This document shows, piece by piece, positions 1 to 5,716 of a DNA stretch of 9,732 nt. This DNA is from Lentisphaerota bacterium (GTDB taxonomy: Bacteria > Verrucomicrobiota > Kiritimatiellia > UBA8416 > JAFGIZ01). Made by a program: the position numbers and the translations under genes. Where the stretch lies: the NCBI GenBank assembly GCA_016929365.1, contig JAFGIZ010000137.1, forward strand, positions 1 to 9,732, read 5' to 3'. How positions within the stretch are numbered: position 1 is the first letter of the stretch; every line of letters starts with the position of its first letter. Under the pieces are notes generated by a model. It worked only from the letters and a program-made list of their open reading frames with translations, ran no database searches and was not told the DNA's origin.

Positions 1-154
1 CGTCGCTGCGAACCGCCGGCGGGACGTCCACCAGGTACTCGATCTGCACGCCCGACGCGTCCGTGTCAGCAACCGCCGACAGTCCGCACCACGCCATGGC
101 GCACAGCAGTACGATCCATATAGACGTTGTCCGATTCATTCCATTCCTATTCAT
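1..154 (-). CDS. Exported protein of unknown function, N-terminal fragment
   Basis: Only the first 51 codons lie in the window; the gene runs off the left edge. The translation starts MNRNGMNRTTSIWIVLLCAM and continues to a small-residue region ending near SAVADTDASG. This is a textbook Sec signal peptide: basic n-region, hydrophobic core about residues 11-28, and a likely cleavage site after an AVA-type motif. The mature part begins with acidic and polar residues, then QIEYLVDVPPAV, which I cannot assign to a family. The start at 154 is preferred over the in-frame ATG at 139 because a perfect GGAGG lies five bases upstream of it. The protein is probably periplasmic or secreted; possible roles include an extracellular enzyme or binding protein for the same sugar locus, but nothing in the visible residues decides this. 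The 5' leader is shared with a second place at 1890-1924. Confidence 0.7.
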   Translation of the reverse strand, partial: MNRNGMNRTTSIWIVLLCAMAWCGLSAVADTDASGVQIEYLVDVPPAVRSD

Positions 155-197
155 GTTCGCCTCCGGTGCGGTTGATGGTCATTGGTCATTGGTCATT
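152..197 (-). repeat. Leader repeat copy A with three tandem GGTCATT units
   Basis: Positions 152-186 match 1890-1924 at 31 of 35 bases. On the minus strand the unit contains ACCGCAC, then a GGAGG Shine-Dalgarno, a CGAAC spacer and ATG. In this copy the distal end holds three perfect tandem GGTCATT heptamers (177-197), while copy B has one heptamer. Here the ATG opens the signal-peptide gene, so the repeat is a working 5' leader. Confidence 0.8.
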
Positions 198-231
198 AAA
201 AAATCAAGCCTACCCGGCCGCCCCGCCTCGC

Positions 232-250
232 GCAAGACACGATCGGGTCA
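232..250 (-). promoter_or_regulatory. Candidate regulatory box, copy A
   Basis: Read on the minus strand this is TGACCCGATCGTGTCTTGC. The plus strand at 1950-1968 reads TGACCGGATCGTGTCTAGC, matching at 17 of 19 positions. The box ends 77 bases upstream of the ATG at 154; the other copy ends 86 bases upstream of the sulfatase ATG at 2055, in the same orientation relative to its gene. The preceding base makes TTGACC, which could be a -35 hexamer, but no good -10 follows at 17 bases here. It could be an operator or activator site; the binding protein is unknown. Confidence 0.45.
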
Positions 251-292
251 ATCTATATACATATCCGGTCACACGGCATGTTGCCGGAATCG

Positions 293-319
293 AGATTCCT
301 CGACTTCGCTCGGAATGAC
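293..319 (-). repeat. Dispersed-repeat-like element (GTCATTCCGAGCG family)
   Basis: On the minus strand the element begins GTCATTCCGAGCGAAGTCG and ends in AGGAATCT. It has the form of a well-known family of short dispersed intergenic sequences, GTCATTCCGAGCG followed by a variable part and GAGGAATCT, that recurs in many unrelated bacterial genomes. Only one copy is present here, so its repeat nature rests on recognition of the family, not on this window. The ends are partly complementary (ATTCC against GGAAT), giving a small stem. Confidence 0.55.
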
Positions 320-471
320 CGGTCTGAAGAGCTCGGGTTTCCCATGCAATTGTCATGTCGCGCTTGTCGAGACATCTCGCCGAAGGCGTCTTTTCGGTTC
401 GGGCAACACGCCGTAACGTTACAATCCGCCCGACGCGCGGCGGCCCCTGCGCGTGTTGGATGGCCCGCGTC

Positions 472-505
472 CCCGCCAGCCGTATTCGGGCCGCGAATCG
501 GCGGG
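472..505 (-). terminator. Possible hairpin downstream of the ATPase gene
   Basis: CCG (480-482) and ATTCG (484-488) pair with CGAAT (494-498) and CGG (499-501) around a 5-base loop, with T483 bulged. A competing outer pairing is CCCGCC (472-477) with GGCGGG (500-505). It lies about 35 bases past the ATPase stop at 538. There is no T-tract on the minus strand, so it is at most a weak or Rho-assisted end signal. Confidence 0.25.
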
Positions 506-537
506 CCGTCCGGGGGTAAGGTTGCCCCGTGTGCGCC

Positions 538-1698
538 TCAAGGCCACACGGTATCCGAAGCCAACATCGACGCGAAGTCCGCGAAGGCGACGACCTCAAT
601 GCCGTCCTCCGTCCGCAACGCCGGACCTGCGGGGCAGACAATCAGGCGGCGGCACAACCCCTTGAGCGGCGCGACCGCGCGCAGCCCTCTGCACCACCCC
701 TGGTCGAATTGCCGTCCCGACTTCACTTCAACGGCCACGAACGCGCCCGCGCGGGCGAGCAAAAAGTCTACCTCCGTTGTCGCGCTTTCAGCGGGGGCCC
801 AGTAGTAGAATTCATCGCAGACCTTGCGATAGTCCCGGTAAGCGCGGATCGTCTGAGCCACCAGTCCCTCGAAAAACACGCCGCGCTCTTCGGGCGCCAG
901 TCGGCACGGGGCGCGCTTCATGGACCGCACGATGCCCGGATCGCACCAATACCATTTGGGCAGTTTGCGTTCCCGCACACGAAGCCTCGCTTCATACGCA
1001 TGAAGCCGGAAGCCCACCAATGTCTCCTCGAGGATATCCAGGTACCCGGCCACGGTGGTGCGCGATACGCCTGCCTCGCGGGCCGTATTGCTGATGTTCA
1101 GGATCTGGCCATGGCACAATGCGGCAATCGGCAGAAAGCGCGCGAATCCGGGAAGGTTTCGGACCAGTGCTTCCGCCTGGATTTCCTCCTTCAGGTAGAG
1201 CTGCGCATAGGCCGCCACCGTCTCTTCACGGTCGGGGGAATCCCATACCACGGGCATCAAACCGTGCTGCAGCGCATCCGCCAGATCGAAACGTTCCCCG
1301 AGTTCTTCCGGCACGAACGGGTGCATGGAGCGCTTCAGCGCCCGTCCCGCCAGCAGGTTGACGCCGGCGCGTTTAAGCTTGCGCGCGCTCGATCCGCACA
1401 GCACGAAGTGCAACCGTTTCTCCTCCATGAAACGGTGGACTTCGTTCAGCAGGTTGGGCAGGCGCTGAACTTCGTCGACGACAACCCATGCTCCAGGGCG
1501 AACGGCACGAAGCCGGTCGGCAAACAGTCCCGGGTCGGCAAGCAGCCGCTGATATTCCGCTTCCCGAAGAAGGTCGATCACGTGCGCGTCCGGGAGGGTC
1601 TGCCGGAGCCACATGCTCTTTCCCGTCCCACGCGGCCCGAAAAGAAAGCAACTCGCCTTCGGTGGCGCCAGAAGTCTCGGCACGTACATGGTGGTCAT
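538..1698 (-). CDS. AAA ATPase with C-terminal DUF4143 domain
   Basis: The 386-residue product has the architecture of the AAA_14 plus DUF4143 proteins, a widespread, often horizontally moving family of unproven role. Visible motifs are Walker A GPRGTGKS (21-28), Walker B WVVVDEVQRLP with D75 and E76, and the sensor-like CGSSARKLKR (101-110). A winged-helix-like stretch (NISNTAREAGVSRTTVAGYL, roughly 198-217) follows. The C-terminal EVDFLL...VEVKSGR (309-329) resembles a PD-(D/E)XK nuclease core, as is usual in DUF4143. The length is normal and the frame intact. The start is uncertain: GGGAG is one base from the ATG at 1698 but ten bases from the in-frame ATG at 1689, so M4 may be the true start. 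It is cytosolic with no membrane segment. It runs opposite to the sulfatase cluster and probably has nothing to do with sugar use. A link to toxin-antitoxin or DNA transactions has been proposed for the family but is not shown here. Confidence 0.9.
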   Translation of the reverse strand: MTTMYVPRLLAPPKASCFLFGPRGTGKSMWLRQTLPDAHVIDLLREAEYQRLLADPGLFADRLRAVRPGAWVVVDEVQRLPNLLNEVHRFMEEKRLHFVLCGSSARKLKRAGVNLLAGRALKRSMHPFVPEELGERFDLADALQHGLMPVVWDSPDREETVAAYAQLYLKEEIQAEALVRNLPGFARFLPIAALCHGQILNISNTAREAGVSRTTVAGYLDILEETLVGFRLHAYEARLRVRERKLPKWYWCDPGIVRSMKRAPCRLAPEERGVFFEGLVAQTIRAYRDYRKVCDEFYYWAPAESATTEVDFLLARAGAFVAVEVKSGRQFDQGWCRGLRAVAPLKGLCRRLIVCPAGPALRTEDGIEVVAFADFASMLASDTVWP

Positions 1699-1710
1699 GC
1701 TCCCGTCATT

Positions 1711-1878
1711 TTACGCCGCAATATGATGCCATGGTATCCAGGCGCCGCTCCGGCTGCAAGCAGAAAAGTGAGGCAGGGTAAGATCGACCGATTTCTGATC
1801 GTGCCCGGAGGCCAGGCAGCGCACGCGGGCCTTTCCGTACGGCTTGCCCCACTCCGGCGGATGCACCGCCCCGTTCAC
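1711..1878 (-). CDS. Small doubtful ORF or decayed gene remnant upstream of the ATPase
   Basis: A GTG start with AGGA four bases upstream opens a 55-residue frame beginning MNGAVHPPEWGKPYGKARVR, ending at TAA 12 bases before the ATPase ATG. About the first 26 codons have G or C in almost every third position, as in real genes here; the remainder does not. I recognise no family. There is no signal peptide or membrane segment. It may be a true small protein made with the ATPase, or a leftover of a gene whose own start is the ATG at 1892 (leader repeat copy B), from which translation stops after five codons (MRRNT). The coding bias favours a remnant, but chance cannot be excluded. Confidence 0.25.
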   Translation of the reverse strand: MNGAVHPPEWGKPYGKARVRCLASGHDQKSVDLTLPHFSACSRSGAWIPWHHIAA

Positions 1879-1889
1879 GTGTTCCTGCG

Positions 1890-1924
1890 CATGTTCGCCT
1901 CCCGTGCGGTTTTGGGTCATTGGT
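1890..1924 (-). repeat. Leader repeat copy B
   Basis: This matches 152-186 at 31 of 35 bases, including GGAGG, the CGAAC spacer and ATG on the minus strand. Only one GGTCATT heptamer is kept (1915-1921). The ATG at 1892 reads MRRNT and then TGA, so the leader no longer serves an intact gene in that frame. Confidence 0.75.
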
Positions 1925-1964
1925 GACACGACCCGCATTCATCAACGAATGACCGGATCGTGTC
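1925..1964 (+). other. Long imperfect hairpin upstream of the sulfatase
   Basis: GACACGA (1925-1931) pairs with TCGTGTC (1958-1964). Inside it CATTC (1936-1940) pairs with GAATG (1947-1951) around ATCAAC, with partial CC/GG pairing between the two stems. On the plus strand it is followed by TAGCTTTTATCC, a short T-run as in intrinsic terminators, yet no plus-strand gene precedes it. It may be an attenuator in the sulfatase leader, a terminator for an unseen transcript, or a dyad operator, since its right arm is part of the box at 1950-1968. Confidence 0.4.
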
Positions 1965-1968
1965 TAGC
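1950..1968 (+). promoter_or_regulatory. Candidate regulatory box, copy B
   Basis: TGACCGGATCGTGTCTAGC is the partner of the box at 232-250, with 17 of 19 bases identical in the gene-relative orientation. It ends 86 bases before the sulfatase start and shares its right half with the hairpin arm at 1958-1964. The similar distance and orientation in front of two different genes suggest a common transcription signal. Confidence 0.45.
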
Positions 1969-2054
1969 TTTTATCCGGCTGTTTGAGGTAGGCTGGTTTT
2001 TCGAATCGGAATGGAAAGGGACGAGGACGGTCCCGTGGTGAAGAAGGAAAGCGG

Positions 2055-3425
2055 ATGCAGCCCAACATACTCTTGATCTTGTGCGACCAGCTCCGGCGGG
2101 ACAGTCTGAGCCTGTACGGGGGACCGGTCGGCACGCCGAACCTGGACCGCCTGGCCGCGGAGGGAACCGCCTTTCGCCAAGCCTACTGCGTGAACCCGAT
2201 GTGTACCCCCGCGCGGGCGGCGCTGCTGACGGGACGTTTCAACCATGCCCTGCGGGACGTCGCGGGCCGGCCGTATTTCTTCAACGACCGCCTGCTCGAC
2301 CCGGGGGAGGTCTCGATCGCCAAGTCCCTGACCGGCGCGGGGTATGACTGCCACTACATCGGCAAGTGGCACACCGACGACGGCCGCCCGGGGTCGCATG
2401 TCCCCCGCGGCGAGCGACGTTTCGGCTTCGATGGGTTCTGGGCCGGCGTCAACTGCGGCACGCCGCGCGTCGGCGCGATGCACTACACCGACGACGGCGA
2501 GCCGGTCCGCTACGAAGGGCAATGGGAACCCGACATGCAGACCGAGCTCGCGATCGACCTGATCGGCAAGCGCGCGGCATCAAGCCGTCCGTTCTTCCTC
2601 TTTCTCTCCTGGGTCCCGCCGCACCGGCCTTACGACTTGAGCGCGGCGCGGCAGAACCTGTTCGAGCAGGCGCGCAGACAGATTACACCAGAAGACGTAC
2701 GGTACAACGTTCCCGCCCGCCTGCGCGATACCGCGCTGGAAGAGTCCGTTCAGTACCATGCCAACGTGCTCGGCCTCGATGCCAACGTGGGCCGGCTGAT
2801 GGAAACGCTGGAACGGACCGGCCTGGCGGACAACACGCTGGTCGTGTTCACGGCCGACCACGGCGATTGCCTGTTCAGCCACGGCATCGAAGGCAAAAAC
2901 CAGTTCTACGAGGAATCCGCCGCGATTCCGTTCCTGGTGCGCTGGCCCGGCCGCGTCGCGGCCGGCCGTATGGCGGACGATTTCTTCAATATGACCGACG
3001 TGGCCCCCACCCTTCTCGATCTCTGCCATGCGGCGATACCGGACCGCATGCAGGGCACGTCGTTCGCGCCGTTCTTGCGCGGCGAAGCGCCGGCCGGTCC
3101 GCACGACTCCGCCTACCTGGAGATCAACCATCCCTGGTGGGACTACATTTTCGGCCAGGGCCCCCAGGGGCATCGCCGCTGCATTGTCACCGACGACTGG
3201 AAGTTCGTGATGTGCGACGCCGGCGCGCACGGCGGCGTTCCCTGGCAGCTTTACGAGCGCCGAAAGGATCCCTACGAGCTGAACAACCTGGCCGGGGATC
3301 CCGGCTGCATCCCGACCATCTGCCGGCTGGCTCAACGTATGTTTGGCTGGATGCGCGCGACGGAGGACCCCTTTATCGACATTGCCCTCAAGGACTATCG
3401 CACCGTCACCGGCCGCATGCCCTGA
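2055..3425 (+). CDS. Cytosolic S1-family sulfatase
   Basis: The 456-residue protein is a type I (S1, alkaline-phosphatase fold) sulfatase, which hydrolyses a sulfate ester using a formylglycine made from the cysteine of a CxPxR motif. The motif is C50-T-P-A-R54, followed by AALLTGR. Further active-site features are D11-Q12 in the first strand (calcium ligands), GKWH (K104, H106), DHGD (D268-D271, calcium ligands) and K281 in GIEGKNQFYEE. All expected catalytic positions are present. The chain starts MQPNILLILCDQ, the first core strand, so there is no signal peptide and the enzyme should act in the cytosol; this start also has AAGGA six bases upstream. Length is normal for the family. It is first in a plus-strand cluster with the GH65 phosphorylase and regulator, suggesting it removes sulfate from an imported sugar. 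The substrate cannot be told; the maturase (FGE or anSME) is not in the window. Confidence 0.93.
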   Translation: MQPNILLILCDQLRRDSLSLYGGPVGTPNLDRLAAEGTAFRQAYCVNPMCTPARAALLTGRFNHALRDVAGRPYFFNDRLLDPGEVSIAKSLTGAGYDCHYIGKWHTDDGRPGSHVPRGERRFGFDGFWAGVNCGTPRVGAMHYTDDGEPVRYEGQWEPDMQTELAIDLIGKRAASSRPFFLFLSWVPPHRPYDLSAARQNLFEQARRQITPEDVRYNVPARLRDTALEESVQYHANVLGLDANVGRLMETLERTGLADNTLVVFTADHGDCLFSHGIEGKNQFYEESAAIPFLVRWPGRVAAGRMADDFFNMTDVAPTLLDLCHAAIPDRMQGTSFAPFLRGEAPAGPHDSAYLEINHPWWDYIFGQGPQGHRRCIVTDDWKFVMCDAGAHGGVPWQLYERRKDPYELNNLAGDPGCIPTICRLAQRMFGWMRATEDPFIDIALKDYRTVTGRMP

Positions 3426-3470
3426 TGGAGGGCGCGCAGGGATCCAACGCTGCGTGCCATGTCGAGGAAA

Positions 3471-3508
3471 CGGTTAGTGTGAGGGTATCCGGGTACGGGT
3501 GGCGGTTA
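3471..3508 (+). promoter_or_regulatory. Direct CGGTTA repeat in the sulfatase-GH65 gap
   Basis: CGGTTA occurs at 3471-3476 and 3503-3508, 32 bases apart, about three helical turns. The second copy runs into TATAAAG, a -10-like hexamer. AraC-type regulators often bind direct repeats, and one is encoded at 5717-6928. The 128-base gap before GH65 is large enough for a promoter of its own. This is only a candidate. Confidence 0.25.
3484..3502 (+). repeat. Short GGTATC repeat, copy 1
   Basis: GGTATCCGGGTACGGGTGG here matches 9417-9435 (GGTATCGGGGTTCGGGAGG) at 16 of 19 bases. Both lie in gaps directly upstream of a catabolic gene, though on different relative strands. It is probably a member of a G-rich dispersed sequence; low complexity could also explain the match. 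Confidence 0.35.
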
Positions 3509-3553
3509 TAAAGCGTTTGGCATCTCGAAAACGGGGCAGAAGGCCGGAGGAGT

Positions 3554-5680
3554 GTGAAGCACGTGAAAAAAACAGACGCAACGTGGTGTTTGCATGTCGA
3601 GGGGTTCCGGCCCGGCGAGGTCGAGCTGAACGGCAACCGGTTCATGCTCGGCAACGGGTACATGGGCGTGCGCGGTACGCTGGAGGAGCACGGCAAGGTG
3701 CAGCGCGCGGGCTGCCTGCTCAACGGCGTCTACGACCAGGTGCCGGGCAAATGGCGCGAGCCGGTCAACGCGCCGCACGGCCTGTTCACGACGCTGGAAG
3801 GCGCGGGACAAATCGTCGCGCACGAGCAGACGCTCGATCTGCGCCGCGGCCGGATGGCGCGCCGGACCCGGTACGAAAACGTCTCCGTGTCCTCGGAACG
3901 GTTCGTGTCTTTGGACGATGTGCATCTGATGTGCATGCGGTACCACGCCGCGCCGAAGCCGGGAGCCGGGGTCCGGGTCCGCACCGGCATCGATACCGAA
4001 CTCTGGGAGATCAACGGGCCGCATTTCAAAAGCCTGGAGCGGGACCGCCGCGAGGGCGTCGAGAGCGTGGTGGGCGTTACCGGCGAGCTGGGGATCGTCG
4101 TGGCGGTCTGCGCGGCGGTGGAACCGCTCGACGCACACGGCTTCGCGAAGTACGTGGCGGTCTATACGTCGCTGGACGGCGTCGATCCGCTGCCGGCGGC
4201 CCGGGCGAAATGCCTGGAGGCAAAGGCCTCCGGCTATGACGCGCTGGGGCGGGCGCATGACGCCTGCTGGGACGCGGTGTGGCGGCGCTGCGACGTGGAG
4301 ATCGAGGGCGATGACGAGGCGCAGTTCGCCCTGCGGTACAGCCTCTACCAGCTTCAGCTTGCCGCGCCGCGCCATTCCGACCGCGTCTCGATCCCGGCCC
4401 GCGGGTTGTCCGGCCAGGTCTACAAGGGCGCGGTCTTCTGGGATACCGAGCTGTTCATGCTGCCGGTCTTCACGCTGACCGATCCGCGCGTGGCGCGCAA
4501 CCTGATCATGTACCGCTGTCACACGCTGGAGGGCGCCCGCGCAAAGGCGGCCGAGTACGGCTACCGCGGGGCCTTCTTTGCCTGGGAAAGCCAGGAACGC
4601 GGCAACGACGCCTGCACGCACTTCAACGTGACCGATGTCTTCACCGGCCGGCCGATACGGACGTATTTCCGCGACAAGCAGATTCACATCAGCGCCGACA
4701 TTGTTTATGCCATAGGGGCATACTACGAGCAGACAGGCGACTTCTCGGTTCTCATCGACGGCGCGGCCGAGGTGGTCGCGGAGTGCGCGCGCTTCTTCTA
4801 TTCGTATGCCTACTACAAGAAGGACAAACAGCGCTATGAGCTGTTGGACGTGACCGGACCCGACGAATACCATGAGCGGGTGCATAACAATGCTTTTACG
4901 AACCGCATGGTCAAAGCGGCGCTGGATATCGCATGCGTCATCCTGGACCGGCTCGAACGCGAGGCGCCGGACGCGCACGCGGCGCTGGATCGGAAGATCG
5001 GGTTCCGCGCCGAGCTGGACGCCTGGCGCGAGATGGCGCAGAGGCTGTATGTTCCGCCGCCGGACGCGGACGGCATCATTCCGCAGTGCGACGGGTACCG
5101 CGCCCTGGAGGACGTGTCCCTGGAGGAACTCAAGGGCCGCATGCTGAATCCGACCGAATATCTTGGGGGCGGCAACGGGCTGGCTACGACCACGCAGATT
5201 CTAAAGCAGGCGGATGTCGTGCTGATGTTGCATCTGTTTTTCTCGGACTATCCCCAAGAGACGATTCGCAAGAACTGGGAATATTACGAGCCGCGCTGTG
5301 AGCACGGCTCCAGCCTGAGCGCCTGCGCCTACGCCCTGGTGGCCGCGCGGCTCGGCGACACGGACTGGGCCTACCGCTACTTCATGCAAACGGCCACCGT
5401 GGACCTGACCGGGGCGTCGACACAGTACATCGGCGATCTCTACATCGGCGGAACCCACCCGGCGGCCAACGGCGGCGCCTGGATGTCCGTGGTGTTCGGT
5501 TTCGCCGGCCTGCGGACCGGGACGGAGGGTCTTACCGTGACACCGCGCCTGCCCGCGCACTGGCAGCGCGTGCGGTTTCGCATCGAATACCGTGGAACGC
5601 CCTACCGTATCGACATCGACTCGGACGCGGCCGTGGTGATCGAAGCGAAGAGAAAGAAGAAATCGGGTCAACCCGTATGA
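3554..5680 (+). CDS. GH65 family glycoside phosphorylase
   Basis: The 708-residue protein matches GH65, inverting enzymes that split alpha-glucosides such as maltose, trehalose, kojibiose or nigerose with phosphate, releasing beta-glucose 1-phosphate. In order: an N-terminal beta-sandwich (NRFMLGNGYMGVRGTLEE near residues 27-45), an (alpha/alpha)6 barrel with FWDTELFMLP (W296-E299 binds the -1 sugar), the catalytic acid E438 in GPDEYHERVHNNAFTN, K551-Q552-A553-D554, the phosphate-site motif H584-G-S-S-L-S, and H635 in GGTHPAANGGAW, then a short C-terminal beta domain. Having the phosphate-site residues argues for a phosphorylase over a hydrolase. It is somewhat short for the family (often 750-790). 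It starts with GTG at 3554 three bases after GGAGG; the GTG at 3563 is equally possible. No signal peptide, so cytosolic. Specificity cannot be read; no beta-phosphoglucomutase is in the window. Confidence 0.93.
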   Translation: MKHVKKTDATWCLHVEGFRPGEVELNGNRFMLGNGYMGVRGTLEEHGKVQRAGCLLNGVYDQVPGKWREPVNAPHGLFTTLEGAGQIVAHEQTLDLRRGRMARRTRYENVSVSSERFVSLDDVHLMCMRYHAAPKPGAGVRVRTGIDTELWEINGPHFKSLERDRREGVESVVGVTGELGIVVAVCAAVEPLDAHGFAKYVAVYTSLDGVDPLPAARAKCLEAKASGYDALGRAHDACWDAVWRRCDVEIEGDDEAQFALRYSLYQLQLAAPRHSDRVSIPARGLSGQVYKGAVFWDTELFMLPVFTLTDPRVARNLIMYRCHTLEGARAKAAEYGYRGAFFAWESQERGNDACTHFNVTDVFTGRPIRTYFRDKQIHISADIVYAIGAYYEQTGDFSVLIDGAAEVVAECARFFYSYAYYKKDKQRYELLDVTGPDEYHERVHNNAFTNRMVKAALDIACVILDRLEREAPDAHAALDRKIGFRAELDAWREMAQRLYVPPPDADGIIPQCDGYRALEDVSLEELKGRMLNPTEYLGGGNGLATTTQILKQADVVLMLHLFFSDYPQETIRKNWEYYEPRCEHGSSLSACAYALVAARLGDTDWAYRYFMQTATVDLTGASTQYIGDLYIGGTHPAANGGAWMSVVFGFAGLRTGTEGLTVTPRLPAHWQRVRFRIEYRGTPYRIDIDSDAAVVIEAKRKKKSGQPV

Positions 5681-5716
5681 ACATCGGGTCATTGCGCTTG
5701 CCGGGCCGGCGGGGCC

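Larger units (their letters stand above)
198..537. other. Intergenic region between the exported-protein gene and the ATPase gene
   Basis: I find no convincing gene in this stretch. It holds the box at 232-250, an AT-rich patch around 251-264 (TCTATATACATAT) that could contribute to a promoter for the minus gene, and a dispersed-repeat-like element at 293-319. A small palindrome CGAGACATCTCG lies at 368-379, directly followed by a CGCC-GAA-GGCG hairpin (378-388) and TCTTTTC. Open frames across this stretch have no recognisable domains and cross the repeat element, so I treat them as chance. Confidence 0.6.
1699..2054. other. Divergent intergenic region between the ATPase and sulfatase genes
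   Basis: This 356-base stretch must hold the promoters of the leftward ATPase gene and the rightward sulfatase gene. From left to right it contains a small doubtful ORF (1711-1878, minus), leader repeat copy B (1890-1924), a long imperfect hairpin (1925-1964) overlapping the box at 1950-1968, and a short inverted repeat GGGAC/GTCCC (2018-2022 with 2030-2034) just before the sulfatase ribosome binding site. For the sulfatase, ATGACC at 1949-1954 and TATCCG at 1972-1977 are 17 bases apart and could form a poor sigma70-type promoter. Confidence 0.5.

Noticed and set aside
177..197. CRISPR or other array
   Set aside because: The three GGTCATT units are adjacent with no spacers and are far too short for CRISPR repeats.
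368..395. Hairpin CGCC-GAA-GGCG followed by TCTTTTC, like a plus-strand terminator
   Set aside because: The stem has only four pairs and no plus-strand gene precedes it.
529..1926. 465-codon open frame on the plus strand
   Set aside because: It is the antisense of the ATPase gene, whose Walker A, Walker B and DUF4143 motifs are clear on the minus strand; this frame has no recognisable domain.
2366..3511. 381-codon open frame on the plus strand overlapping the sulfatase
   Set aside because: Arginine- and alanine-rich out-of-frame translation of the sulfatase gene.
3506..4978. 490-codon open frame on the minus strand
   Set aside because: It lies antisense to the GH65 gene and arises from high GC at third positions; GH65 motifs on the plus strand are complete.
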